Origin: Citrobacter telavivensis
GTDB taxonomy: Bacteria > Pseudomonadota > Gammaproteobacteria > Enterobacterales > Enterobacteriaceae
Assembly (NCBI GenBank): GCA_009363175.1
Contig: CP045205.1
Span: 3,224,001-3,288,000 of the forward strand
Length of the DNA: 64,000 nt
Direction: 5' to 3'
In this document: positions 34,958 through 44,186 of the stretch, one piece after another
How the letters are laid out: each line of letters starts with the position of its first letter
How positions within the stretch are numbered: position 1 is the first letter of the stretch
The notes under the pieces: model-generated
What the model saw: the letters and a program-made list of their open reading frames with translations, nothing else
Told to the model about the DNA's origin: nothing
Databases searched by the model: none
Translations under genes and position numbers: made by a program

Positions 34958-35518
34958 ATGACAAGCGCCCTCAGTGTCAAGCTACGCCCGCTGGAGCGTG
35001 AAGATTTACGTTTTGTCCATCAACTCGATAACAATGCCAGCGTGATGCGCTACTGGTTTGAAGAGCCTTATGAGGCCTTCGTCGAGTTGTCCGATCTTTA
35101 CGATAAGCACATTCACGATCAGAGCGAACGCCGTTTCGTTGTCGAATGCGACGGTGAAAAAGCGGGACTGGTCGAACTGGTTGAAATCAACCATGTCCAT
35201 CGTCGGGCCGAATTTCAGATCATTATTTCCCCGGAGTATCAGGGAAAAGGTCTCGCCTCACGTGCCGCCAGGCTGGCGATGGACTACGGATTTACCGTAC
35301 TTAACCTCTATAAGCTGTACCTCATCGTTGATAAAGAGAACGAAAAAGCGATCCACATCTACCGTAAGCTGGGCTTTATGGTTGAAGGTGAACTGATTCA
35401 TGAATTCTTTATTAACGGTGAATACCGCAATACTATCCGGATGTGTATCTTCCAGCATCAGTACCTGGCGGAACATCGGTCGCCCGGTACGGCGATGTTG
35501 AAACCTACCGCGCAGTAA
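34958..35518 (+). CDS. speG: Spermidine N1-acetyltransferase SpeG
   Basis: Acetylates spermidine and spermine with acetyl-CoA to relieve polyamine toxicity. The GNAT-fold protein is 186 aa, the E. coli length. The acetyl-CoA loop reads ISPEYQGKGLASRAARLAM, and the catalytic tyrosine region IHIYRKLGFMVEGEL is kept. AAGGATTTGGT precedes the ATG. The window also holds the spermidine exporter mdtJI, though far away. Confidence 0.96.
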   Translation: MTSALSVKLRPLEREDLRFVHQLDNNASVMRYWFEEPYEAFVELSDLYDKHIHDQSERRFVVECDGEKAGLVELVEINHVHRRAEFQIIISPEYQGKGLASRAARLAMDYGFTVLNLYKLYLIVDKENEKAIHIYRKLGFMVEGELIHEFFINGEYRNTIRMCIFQHQYLAEHRSPGTAMLKPTAQ

Positions 35519-35530
35519 TCGCTGCGCGGT
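35507..35530. terminator. Hairpin between speG and ynfC
   Basis: ACCGCGCAG-TAATCG-CTGCGCGGT, a 9-bp stem that includes the speG stop codon and ends just before the convergent ynfC stop. Confidence 0.6.
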
Positions 35531-35534
35531 CATC

Positions 35535-36245
35535 TTAGTAGTAATCGATGGTATTTTTGATCGTGTAATTGTGCTCAACCGCGGGCTTGACGCTTTCATC
35601 AACGATCACCAGCGTACAGTCCGTGGGATTGGCATGACGGTCATAATCACAGGTTTGCTTAACGTTCCCCAGAGGGCGATCGTTAAGCAGACTTACCGCC
35701 GTATAATCAAGCTTCTTACGCGGATCGGTCGAAGGTTTTGCGCTGACGGATAGCGTCTGGTCCTTGCTGACGGTGGTCTTGCCGAGCGGATAACCCTCGG
35801 CATCATAGCGATACTGGACTTTCATCTCTTTTCCGGTCGCCGCGACCACAAAGCCATTATCATCGGTATCCCAGACGACGCCGGCTGAAGGCAGTTCCGC
35901 GAGCTGACATTTCCCCTGCAGGCGCACCTTTTTCTCCAGCGTTTCGGCATCACGATAAAAGTTCGCATCCAGCACCAGCGCCACGCCGGTATTGTTTTCA
36001 AGATCGTGCAGCTCCAGCGAGTCAAAACAGCCTTCCTCAGACAGCGTACCGTTGACGCGCTTCGCCACTTCGCCCTTCTCATTGAGCAACGTCTGGCTGA
36101 AGTCCTTTACCGGCCCGCGCAAAGGGTCAAAATCAAACTCATTAGAGAAACTGGCCATTTCCGGCGTAAAGGAGAGCGGTACCGTACCGTTGTCACATCC
36201 CACCAGCAAAGTACCGAGCACGAAAAGAAATATCTGTTTTTTCAC
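35535..36245 (-). CDS. ynfC: Lipoprotein YnfC (UPF0257)
   Basis: 236-aa lipoprotein close to E. coli YnfC. The lipobox LLVGC places the lipidated cysteine at residue 17, with Asp at +2, which predicts retention in the inner membrane. The mature part holds SFTPEMASFSNEFDFDPLRGPVKDF-type family residues and ends KNTIDYY. Function unknown. Confidence 0.93.
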   Translation of the reverse strand: MKKQIFLFVLGTLLVGCDNGTVPLSFTPEMASFSNEFDFDPLRGPVKDFSQTLLNEKGEVAKRVNGTLSEEGCFDSLELHDLENNTGVALVLDANFYRDAETLEKKVRLQGKCQLAELPSAGVVWDTDDNGFVVAATGKEMKVQYRYDAEGYPLGKTTVSKDQTLSVSAKPSTDPRKKLDYTAVSLLNDRPLGNVKQTCDYDRHANPTDCTLVIVDESVKPAVEHNYTIKNTIDYY

Positions 36246-36876
36246 AGCTTCCCCGAAAGAAAAGGATGATCTCCAGTCATATTAGCAAAGACTGTCGTTT
36301 ACACGACAGCAAAGCAAAAAAAACCGTTGAGTGCCAACGGGCACATAGCGTCTGGTGGCAAACTTCTACGCAAAACGCGCCCGGACTTTACTTATCTCAA
36401 CTGCGAGGTTTGATCGAAATCAAGCTATCATGTATTAGCTTTCCGCAAAAATCCTAAATCACCACGCTCACGCATTTAAGCAATGATTGCCTGACAAATG
36501 ACTAGCAGGTTAGTCATTCGCTCTATAATAAAAATCACTCATCCTCCACGCCTATTATCTCATTGTATAAGGGAAATTATTTGCACTAATCCTAATATTT
36601 TAAATGGTCTTAATAAGATACATTGCTGGCAAAAAAACACTTAAGATCTTATATAAGAAAATTAAAGATATATTAAATAGATGAAACCTATTGAACAACA
36701 CAATAATTAGTCGATAAAACCATTTCTCAATTTAAAATCATGCGAATAAAATACACCTTAAGAAAACAATTTATTTTTACAAATTATATTTTTGTTCATC
36801 ACCATGCACTAAGGGATTGTTCTTCAATACAAAATTTATTTCGTACACCAGGCACTCTCTTATGGAAGAGACAATT
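36246..36876. other. AT-rich intergenic region before the autotransporter
   Basis: About 630 bp with no supported gene. The first half has normal composition and one hairpin (CTGTCGT-TTAC-ACGACAG, 36292-36309). From about 36480 on it is strikingly AT-rich, far above the rest of the window, which is typical of H-NS-bound regulatory DNA of acquired surface genes. I could not place a single convincing promoter among many AT-rich hexamers. Confidence 0.6.
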
Positions 36877-39471
36877 ATGAATATTAAAAAATCGCACCAA
36901 CCAAAATCAATACTGGCAATCGCTATTGCCTTCGCAATACAAACTGCCGCCGCAGCGAATGTGGATAATATCAATCTGTTAACCGTGACGCCTCCGACGG
37001 ACATCACGAGCGATCTCATTATCGATAATAATGACTCTCTCACCCTTTCCTCAACCGAAAATACCGGCAGTAACTGGAATCAGGTTCGCGCAGCAAGCGT
37101 TGGGAGTACCGGCGTCGGTACATTGATTATTGATGGTCGGGATATCCTCGTTGCCGAAGGGGCTATCATTGGTTACGGGGGGACCGGTATCGTCACCTTG
37201 ACCAATGGCGCCACCTGGAGAACGAATAACTGGCATATCCAGCTTGGAATGGGGAATGGTTCCGGCACGCTGAATGTGCTTAACGGCAGTAAAATAACTG
37301 GACTTGATGATTTGCGCATTGGTGAAGCATACGAAGATGCCCAGGGAGTGGTAAACATTGACGGCGCTAATTCTTCAATTGAAACCAGTTGGACCGTCGT
37401 CGGCGATCAGGGACATGGTCAATTATTCATTACCAACGGCGGTAAGCTCTCAACGACCAGTCACATGAGTATTGGCCTCGTCGGAGTGACGGTTAATACC
37501 GATGCTAAAGGCTTTGGTGAAACCCGGGTCGATGGGGCTAATTCAATGCTGGACGTTGCTGCGGCCATCAATCTGGGCGGGTTCTCAACCGTAAATAATA
37601 CCGCCAAAGGGATCCTCACCGTCAGCAATGGCGCAACCGTTAAGTCCGGCACGTTGATCCGCCTGGCCTATGGCAACGGCAGTACCGGGATTTTAAATAT
37701 CGGCGGCGCGCAGGGAGAAACCGAACAGGCGGCAGGCAACATTGAGGCGTCACGAATTTATCTGATGAATAACAGCGATCAGAACACCGCCATTCTGAAC
37801 TTCAACCATTCCAGTCAGGACTTCGTGCTGGCATCGCGAATTTACGGCAATGGTGAAGTCAACCACGTTGGTTCGGGGGTGACCACGCTGACCGGGGCCA
37901 ATACTTACAGCGGCAACACGCTTGTCTCCAGAGGGACGCTGCGCGCAGGCGCGGAAAATACCTTTAGCGACGCGTCAGATTACATCGTCAACGACGGTGC
38001 CAGTTTGGATCTTAATGGCTATTCGCAAACCCTGAACTCGCTGGCACTGGCAGGCACGACGACGCTCTCTTCCCCACCGCGAGTGAAAGCGGCCTTTAGC
38101 CCGACCACGTTAACCATCAACGGCAATTACACGGGCAACAACGGTCTGCTGGCCTTACGCACCGTATTAGGCGATGACCTTTCGGCGACCGATAAGCTGG
38201 TTGTTCGTGGTGATACCAGCGGCACCACGCGTGTCAGCGTCAGCAACGCTGGCGGCGGCGGTTCGCAGACGGTAGAAGGCATCCCGGTTGTGGAAGTGGA
38301 AGGAGCCTCCAACGGTACCTTTGTCAAAGAAGGCCGTATCGTCGCAGGCGCTTACGACTACAACATCATCAAAAAGAACAACCAGAACTGGCATCTGACC
38401 AGCGAAGTAATTCCCGATCCGTTACCGCCAGATGAGCCCGCGCCAGCATCACCGGAACAGCCGGTTCCGGAGACTCCTGCCGCCCCGGAAGGTAAACACC
38501 AGTATCGCCCGGAAACCGGCAGCTATCTGGCAAACACCCTTGCCGCCAATACGCTGTTTACCACCCGCCTCCACGATCGTCTGGGCGAAACGCAGTATAC
38601 CGACGCGTTAACCGGCGAGCAGAAGGTGACCAGCCTGTGGATGCGCCACATCGGCGGCCATAACCGCTTCAAGGACGGTTCCGGGCAGATAAGCACCCAG
38701 AGCAACCGCTATGTGCTGCAACTCGGCGGTGATATTGCGCAATGGAGTACCGACGGTCTGGATCGCTGGCATCTGGGTCTGATGGCCGGTTACGCCAACA
38801 GCAAGAGCCGCAGCCATTCCAGTCTGACCGGATACACCTCTCGCGGGGAAATCAGCGGCTACAGCGCCGGTCTGTACGGCACCTGGTATGCCAACGACGC
38901 CGATAAAACCGGGGCTTATGTTGATGGCTGGATGCTCTACAACTGGTTTGACAACACCGTCTCCGGACAGGGACTGGCCTCTGAAGAGTATGACTCAGAC
39001 GGCATCACCGCCTCTGTCGAAACGGGTTATACCTGGAAACTGGCCGAATTCAGCGAACGTAACGCGCTGTACATTCAGCCTAAAGTCCAGGTGACCTGGA
39101 TGGACGTGCAGGCCGATACCCACATCGAGAAAAACGGTACCCGGGTGGTGGATAAAACCGACGGCAATCTGCAAACCCGCCTGGGTGTGAAAGCGTACCT
39201 GCAAGGGCATAACGCGATGGATGACGGTAAAGACCGCACCTTCCAGCCGTTTGTCGAAGCCAACTGGATCCACAACACGCAGAATTACAGCGTGCAGATG
39301 GATGACATCAACAGCGAAGTGAAAGGCAGCCGCAACATAGCTGAACTGAAAGCTGGTGTTGAAGGTCAACTGACGAAAAATGTCACCCTGTGGGGCAACG
39401 TCGCCCAACAGATTGGCGACAATGGCTACAGCGATACGCAAGGTATGCTGGGGCTGAAATACAGCTTCTGA
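36877..39471 (+). CDS. AIDA-type autotransporter adhesin (type Va secretion)
   Basis: 864-aa outer-membrane autotransporter. A signal peptide (1 to about 28, ending QTAAAA) is followed by a passenger of degenerate beta-helix repeats (GTLNVLNGSKI, GQLFITNGGKL, GILTVSNGATV at about 40-60 residue spacing). A passenger-associated repeat follows (LTGANTYSGNTLVSRGTLRAGA), then a proline-rich linker (DPLPPDEPAPASPEQPVPE) and a C-terminal barrel of about 270 residues ending GLKYSF with the terminal Phe needed for BAM assembly. I start at 36877, after GGAAGAG; two upstream ATGs give no signal peptide. Receptor and function are unknown. I do not recall an equivalent between ynfC and ynfD in K-12. Confidence 0.9.
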   Translation: MNIKKSHQPKSILAIAIAFAIQTAAAANVDNINLLTVTPPTDITSDLIIDNNDSLTLSSTENTGSNWNQVRAASVGSTGVGTLIIDGRDILVAEGAIIGYGGTGIVTLTNGATWRTNNWHIQLGMGNGSGTLNVLNGSKITGLDDLRIGEAYEDAQGVVNIDGANSSIETSWTVVGDQGHGQLFITNGGKLSTTSHMSIGLVGVTVNTDAKGFGETRVDGANSMLDVAAAINLGGFSTVNNTAKGILTVSNGATVKSGTLIRLAYGNGSTGILNIGGAQGETEQAAGNIEASRIYLMNNSDQNTAILNFNHSSQDFVLASRIYGNGEVNHVGSGVTTLTGANTYSGNTLVSRGTLRAGAENTFSDASDYIVNDGASLDLNGYSQTLNSLALAGTTTLSSPPRVKAAFSPTTLTINGNYTGNNGLLALRTVLGDDLSATDKLVVRGDTSGTTRVSVSNAGGGGSQTVEGIPVVEVEGASNGTFVKEGRIVAGAYDYNIIKKNNQNWHLTSEVIPDPLPPDEPAPASPEQPVPETPAAPEGKHQYRPETGSYLANTLAANTLFTTRLHDRLGETQYTDALTGEQKVTSLWMRHIGGHNRFKDGSGQISTQSNRYVLQLGGDIAQWSTDGLDRWHLGLMAGYANSKSRSHSSLTGYTSRGEISGYSAGLYGTWYANDADKTGAYVDGWMLYNWFDNTVSGQGLASEEYDSDGITASVETGYTWKLAEFSERNALYIQPKVQVTWMDVQADTHIEKNGTRVVDKTDGNLQTRLGVKAYLQGHNAMDDGKDRTFQPFVEANWIHNTQNYSVQMDDINSEVKGSRNIAELKAGVEGQLTKNVTLWGNVAQQIGDNGYSDTQGMLGLKYSF

Positions 39472-39508
39472 CCCTTCCTCCCGTGGCAACACGGGGGATT
39501 TAGCACAA

Positions 39509-39531
39509 ACCCTGACACCGTCGGGGTTTTT
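39509..39531 (+). terminator. Autotransporter terminator
   Basis: ACCCTGAC-ACC-GTCGGGGT, an 8-bp stem with one T-G wobble, followed by a T run. A second hairpin (CCCGTG-GCAA-CACGGG) lies just before it. Confidence 0.82.
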
Positions 39532-39644
39532 GCTTTTGGGGAAAAGAGAGAGCTTTCCGATTCTTCGACAGGTTGCTGGCAATGACAATTGCTTACACTA
39601 TCAATGCTATGCTTAATCGGTGCATCTCAACAATGGAGCTGATG

Positions 39645-39950
39645 ATGAAATTTTCCCGAGGAATACTGACATGTGTACTGCTGAGCGCCTCCCCGCTGGT
39701 GTTCGCCGTCCCTGACTCCTGCGAACGTGTCAGGAGTGATATTGAGCAGCGCATCATCAATAACGGCGTGCCGGAGGCCAATTTCACCCTGAGCATCGTG
39801 CCAAACGATCAGGCCGATCAGCCTGACTCACAGGTTGTAGGGCATTGCGCCAACGACACGCATAAAATTCTCTACACCCGAACCAGCAGTGGTAATGCAC
39901 CTGCCAGCACCACGCCTTCTCAGGAAGGTGCCAACACCGAGCCGCAGTAA
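39645..39950 (+). CDS. ynfD: Periplasmic protein YnfD (DUF1161)
   Basis: 101-aa exported protein, matching E. coli YnfD in length. The signal peptide covers about 1-20 (ending PLVFA). Two cysteines (DSCERV, GHCAND) could form a disulfide. The DUF1161 core IEQRIINNGVPEANFTL and VVGHCANDTHKILYTR is intact. I start at 39645, 6 nt after GGAG; an ATG one codon earlier is too close. Function unknown. A hairpin (CCCTCCG-GCAA-CGGAGGG, 39968-39985) follows it. Confidence 0.9.
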   Translation: MKFSRGILTCVLLSASPLVFAVPDSCERVRSDIEQRIINNGVPEANFTLSIVPNDQADQPDSQVVGHCANDTHKILYTRTSSGNAPASTTPSQEGANTEPQ

Positions 39951-39995
39951 TTCCGCCTGTTTTTCGCCCTCCGGCAACGGAGGGTTTCCCTCACT

Positions 39996-40036
39996 TTGAT
40001 ATGGATTAATAACCCCTACTCATTAAGGGGTAAAAT
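39996..40036 (+). promoter_or_regulatory. FNR-activated promoter of ynfFGH-dmsD
   Basis: TTGATATGGATTAA (39996-40009) matches the FNR consensus at 9 of 10 positions. TAAAAT (40031-40036) is a good -10, and a start near 40044 puts the FNR centre at -41.5. The leader is then about 180 nt. Anaerobic FNR activation of this operon is known in E. coli. Confidence 0.82.
40017..40032. promoter_or_regulatory. NarL/NarP 7-2-7 site
   Basis: TACTCAT-TA-AGGGGTA is a perfect inverted pair of NarL heptamers (TACYYMT/AKRRGTA) with the 2-bp gap used by both NarL and NarP. It runs into the -10 hexamer, so bound regulator should repress when nitrate is present, as for ynfE in E. coli. Confidence 0.78.
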
Positions 40037-40221
40037 TCATTCCTGCTTAGCATGTCTCTGATATCGCTATAGAAAAAACTATACAACGCTCTGTTTGACG
40101 GTGGGGTATCAACACAACACCGCCTGCATCACACCGATCAATACAGAAAACAAAGGAATGGCTGTTCCCGGAAACAGGGACGCAACCAGGTCAGTTTTTG
40201 ACATTAGCAAAGTGAGCAACC

Positions 40222-42657
40222 ATGAAAATCACCACGCCTGAGGCCCTCATGACGGCCAGTATCAGTCGCCGTAGTCTGGTGAAATCATCCGCTATTGGCA
40301 GCCTTGCGCTTGCCAGTAGCGCTTTCACCCTCCCTTTCACCCGGATCGCGCGCGCCGCAGACGGCATGACGCCCGCGCCGGTCGAAGAAAAAGCGGTCTG
40401 GAGTTCCTGTACCGTTAACTGCGGAAGCCGTTGTCTGCTGCGTCTGCACGTCAAAGATGACACGGTTTATTGGGTGGAGTCTGACACCACCGGCAGCGAT
40501 GAGTATGGCAACCATCAGGTTCGCGCCTGCTTGCGCGGTCGCTCGATACGTCGACGCATGAATCACCCCGACAGGCTGAAATACCCGATGAAACGCGTCG
40601 GCAAACGCGGTGAAGGCAAGTTTGAACGCATCACCTGGGACGAAGCGCTGGATATCGTCGGCGACAACCTGAAGCGGATCCTCAAAGAGTATGGCAACGA
40701 GGCGGTCCACGTGCTGTACGGCACTGGCGTCGACGGCGGAAACATTACCAACTCTAATGTCCCTTACCGTCTGATGAACGCCTGCGGCGGCTACCTTAGC
40801 CGTTACGGCAGTTACAGCACCGCGCAGATCAGCGCCGCCATGAGCTACATGTTTGGCAGCAACGATGGCAACAGCCCTGATGACATTGCCAATACGAAAC
40901 TGGTGGTGATGTTTGGCAACAACCCTGCGGAAACCCGTATGAGCGGCGGCGGCGTCACTTACTACGTCGAACAGGCGCGTGAACGTTCCAATGCGCGAAT
41001 GATCGTTATCGATCCGCGTTATAACGACACCGCCGCCGGACGCGAAGATGAATGGCTGCCCATCCGTCCCGGCACGGACGGCGCGCTGGCGGCAGCAATC
41101 GCCTGGGTGTTGATTACTGAAGATCTGGTCGATAAGCCGTTCCTCGACAAATACTGCGTCGGTTACGATGAAACCACCCTGCCTGCCGGTGCGCCGCGTA
41201 ACGCGCACTACAAGGCGTACATCCTCGGCGAAGGTCCGGACGGCATAGCCAAAACCCCGGAGTGGGCGTCCCGCATCACCAGTATTCCGGCGGATAAAAT
41301 CATCCAGTTGGCCCGTGAAATTGGCTCGGCGAAACCGGCCTATATTTGCCAGGGCTGGGGACCTCAGCGTCACTCCAACGGCGAGCAAACCGCACGGGCT
41401 ATCGCCATGCTGTCGGTACTCACCGGCAACGTCGGCATCAACGGCGGTAACTCAGGCGTACGTGAAGGCACCTGGGATCTCGGCGTGGAGTGGTTTTCGA
41501 TGCTCGATAACCCGGTGAAAACGCAAATCTCCGTGTTCACCTGGACCGATGCTATCGATCATGGCACCGAAATGACCGCCACGCGCGACGGCATACGCGG
41601 CAAAGAGAAACTGGATGTTCCCATCAAGTTCATGTGGTGCTACGCCAGTAATACGCTGATTAACCAGCACGGGAATATCGCCCATACTCATGAGGTGCTA
41701 CAGGACGACAGCAAGTGCGAAATGATTGTCGGCATTGAACATTTCATGACGGCCTCGGCGAAGTACTGCGACATCCTGCAGCCAGATTTAATGCCAACGG
41801 AGCAGGAAGATCTGATCTCCCACGAATCTGCGGGCAACATGGGCTATGTAATCCTCGGCCAGCCCGCGACCTCAGCGAAGTTTGAAAGAAAGCCTATTTA
41901 CTGGATGCTCAGCGAAATCGCCCGCCGACTTGGGCCTGACGTATACCAGACGTTCACCGAAGGACGCTCGCAGCATGAATGGGTGAAATACCTGCATGCG
42001 AAAACCAAAGAGCGCAATCCGGAAATGCCGGATTACGAAGAGATGAAGCAAACCGGTATCTTCAAGAAAAAATGTCCGGAAGAGCACTACGTCGCCTTCC
42101 GCGCGTTCCGTGAAGATCCAAACGCTAACCCGCTGAAAACGCCGTCAGGGAAAATTGAAATTTACTCTGCGCGGCTGGCCACTCTCGCCGAGACCTGGGA
42201 ACTGAAGGCGGATGAGGTAATCCATCCTCTGCCCGCCTATGCTCCCGGTTTCGACGGCTGGGACGATCCGATCCGCAAAACATACCCGCTGCAACTCACC
42301 GGATTCCACTATAAGGCGCGCACCCACTCCAGCTATGGCAACATTGACGTCCTGCAACAGGCCTGCCCGCAGGAGATCTGGATTAACCCGATTGATGCCA
42401 ACGCGCGCGGGATTCAACACGGTGACACCGTCCGGGTATTTAACAATAACGGTCAGATGCTGATCCCCGCCAAGGTAACGCCACGCATTCTGCCCGGCGT
42501 CACTGCCATTGGTCAGGGGGCGTGGCTCAAGGCCGATATGTTTGGCGACCAGGTAGACCACGGTGGCTCCATCAACATCCTGACGTCACACCGCCCTTCG
42601 CCGTTGGCAAAAGGGAATCCTTCGCACAGTAATCTCGTTCAGGTTGAAAAGGTTTAA
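40222..42657 (+). CDS. ynfF: Selenate/DMSO reductase-like catalytic subunit YnfF (YnfE/F)
   Basis: Molybdopterin oxidoreductase of the DmsA family, 811 aa, exported folded by Tat (ISRRSLVKSSA; signal to about residue 45, ending ARAAD). An Fe-S cluster motif C63-x3-C67-x3-C71-x31-C103 and the molybdenum-ligand region SRYGSYSTAQ at 192-201 are present. It resembles E. coli YnfF most, but only one copy is found here, so it stands for the ynfE/ynfF pair. It probably reduces selenate or S-/N-oxides in the periplasm, receiving electrons through YnfG and YnfH. The chaperone is DmsD. Confidence 0.93.
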   Translation: MKITTPEALMTASISRRSLVKSSAIGSLALASSAFTLPFTRIARAADGMTPAPVEEKAVWSSCTVNCGSRCLLRLHVKDDTVYWVESDTTGSDEYGNHQVRACLRGRSIRRRMNHPDRLKYPMKRVGKRGEGKFERITWDEALDIVGDNLKRILKEYGNEAVHVLYGTGVDGGNITNSNVPYRLMNACGGYLSRYGSYSTAQISAAMSYMFGSNDGNSPDDIANTKLVVMFGNNPAETRMSGGGVTYYVEQARERSNARMIVIDPRYNDTAAGREDEWLPIRPGTDGALAAAIAWVLITEDLVDKPFLDKYCVGYDETTLPAGAPRNAHYKAYILGEGPDGIAKTPEWASRITSIPADKIIQLAREIGSAKPAYICQGWGPQRHSNGEQTARAIAMLSVLTGNVGINGGNSGVREGTWDLGVEWFSMLDNPVKTQISVFTWTDAIDHGTEMTATRDGIRGKEKLDVPIKFMWCYASNTLINQHGNIAHTHEVLQDDSKCEMIVGIEHFMTASAKYCDILQPDLMPTEQEDLISHESAGNMGYVILGQPATSAKFERKPIYWMLSEIARRLGPDVYQTFTEGRSQHEWVKYLHAKTKERNPEMPDYEEMKQTGIFKKKCPEEHYVAFRAFREDPNANPLKTPSGKIEIYSARLATLAETWELKADEVIHPLPAYAPGFDGWDDPIRKTYPLQLTGFHYKARTHSSYGNIDVLQQACPQEIWINPIDANARGIQHGDTVRVFNNNGQMLIPAKVTPRILPGVTAIGQGAWLKADMFGDQVDHGGSINILTSHRPSPLAKGNPSHSNLVQVEKV

Positions 42658-42667
42658 GGAGTAACCG

Positions 42668-43285
42668 ATGACAACTCAGTATGGATTTTTTATCGATTCC
42701 AGCCGTTGCACCGGGTGCAAAACCTGCGAACTGGCCTGCAAGGACTACAAGGATTTAACCCCGGATGTCAGTTTTCGCCGCATTTATGAATACGCGGGCG
42801 GAGACTGGCAGGAAGACAACGGCGTCTGGCATCAGAACGTTTTTGCCTACTATCTCTCTATTGCCTGCAACCACTGCGAAGATCCGGCCTGTACCAAGGT
42901 CTGCCCGAGCGGAGCGATGCACAAGCGGGAAGACGGTTTTGTGGTCGTGGATGAAGATATCTGCATCGGCTGCCGCTACTGCCATATGGCCTGCCCGTAC
43001 GGCGCGCCACAGTACAATGCCGCTAAGGGTCACATGACCAAGTGCGATGGCTGTCATGACCGCGTGGCAGAGGGTAAGAAACCGATCTGTGTCGAATCTT
43101 GTCCGCTGCGCGCGCTGGATTTCGGTCCCATCGACGAACTGCGTAAGAAACACGGTGAACTGGCTGCCGTTGCGCCACTGCCGGGTGCGCACTTCACGAA
43201 GCCGAGTATTGTGATCAAACCGAATGCCAACAGCCGTCCGACCGGGGATACCACCGGTTATCTGGCAAATCCGAAGGAGGTGTAA
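42668..43285 (+). CDS. ynfG: Iron-sulfur subunit YnfG
   Basis: 205-aa electron-transfer subunit of the DmsB type. Four ferredoxin-like cysteine groups bind [4Fe-4S] clusters, among them CTGCKTCELACKD, CNHCEDPACTKVCPSG, CIGCRYCHMACPYG and CDGCHD with a last VESCPLRAL. No signal peptide: it travels with YnfF through Tat. AAGGAG precedes the ATG. It lies 10 bp after ynfF. Confidence 0.95.
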   Translation: MTTQYGFFIDSSRCTGCKTCELACKDYKDLTPDVSFRRIYEYAGGDWQEDNGVWHQNVFAYYLSIACNHCEDPACTKVCPSGAMHKREDGFVVVDEDICIGCRYCHMACPYGAPQYNAAKGHMTKCDGCHDRVAEGKKPICVESCPLRALDFGPIDELRKKHGELAAVAPLPGAHFTKPSIVIKPNANSRPTGDTTGYLANPKEV

Positions 43286-43286
43286 A

Positions 43287-44144
43287 ATGGGAAGTGGATG
43301 GCATGAATGGCCGCTGGTGCTGTTTACAGTACTCGGCCAGTGCGTCGTGGGCGCGCTGATTGTCAGTGGGCTTGGCTGGTTTGCGATGAAAGACGATGCC
43401 GCCGCCCGGCAACGCCTGGTTCGCAGCATGTTTTTCCTCTGGCTGGTGATGGGGCTGGGATTCCTGGCGTCGATCGTGCATCTCGGGTCGCCGATGCGGG
43501 CATTCAACTCACTCAACCGCATTGGCGCATCCGGGTTGAGCAATGAAATCGCCGCAGGCTCGGTCTTTTTCGCCGTGGGTGGTATCTGGTGGCTGGTCGC
43601 CGTACTGGGTAAAATGCCGCCCGCGCTGGGAAAACTCTGGCTGCTGCTCGGCATGGTGCTGGGTATCGTCTTCGTCTGGGCAATGACCCGTGTTTACCTG
43701 ATCGATACCGTACCGACCTGGTATACTGGCTATACGACGCTGGCGTTCTTCATGACGGTATTGCTCAGCGGCCCCCTGTTCGCGGCATTACTGTTGCGGG
43801 CGTCCCGCGTCACCTTTAGCGGAACCGTGTTCGCCAGTATCAGCGTACTGGCGCTGCTGGTCAGCGTGGGTGTCATTGTCCTGCAAGGCATGTCGCTGGC
43901 GACGATTCACAGTTCGGTTCAGCAGGCCTCTGCGCTGGTGCCGGATTATGCCTCCCTGCAGGTATGGCGTGTGGTGTTGCTTACCGCCGGACTGGGCTGC
44001 TGGATCTGCCCGCTGGTACGCCGCAAAGAACCGCATGTCGCCGGGTTGCTACTGGGGTTACTCCTCGTGCTTGGTGGCGAAATAATAGGTCGTGGCCTGT
44101 TTTATGGCCTGCATATGACCGTCGGTATGGCGGTAGCAGGTTAA
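43287..44144 (+). CDS. ynfH: Membrane anchor subunit YnfH
   Basis: 285-aa DmsC-type inner-membrane anchor with eight predicted helices. It oxidises menaquinol and passes electrons to YnfG. The first helix begins MGSGWHEWPLVLFTVLGQC. GGAGG lies 6 nt before the ATG at 43287, 1 bp after the ynfG stop. A longer reading from 43224 overlaps ynfG and has no hydrophobic start. Confidence 0.94.
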   Translation: MGSGWHEWPLVLFTVLGQCVVGALIVSGLGWFAMKDDAAARQRLVRSMFFLWLVMGLGFLASIVHLGSPMRAFNSLNRIGASGLSNEIAAGSVFFAVGGIWWLVAVLGKMPPALGKLWLLLGMVLGIVFVWAMTRVYLIDTVPTWYTGYTTLAFFMTVLLSGPLFAALLLRASRVTFSGTVFASISVLALLVSVGVIVLQGMSLATIHSSVQQASALVPDYASLQVWRVVLLTAGLGCWICPLVRRKEPHVAGLLLGLLLVLGGEIIGRGLFYGLHMTVGMAVAG

Positions 44145-44186
44145 CAAATCCGTGCGGGGAAACCCGCACTTCTCAGGATGTTTCAG

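Noticed and set aside
40285..41388. 367-codon frame on the minus strand opposite ynfF
   Set aside because: Shadow of the molybdoenzyme gene; no ribosome-binding site and no recognisable motif.
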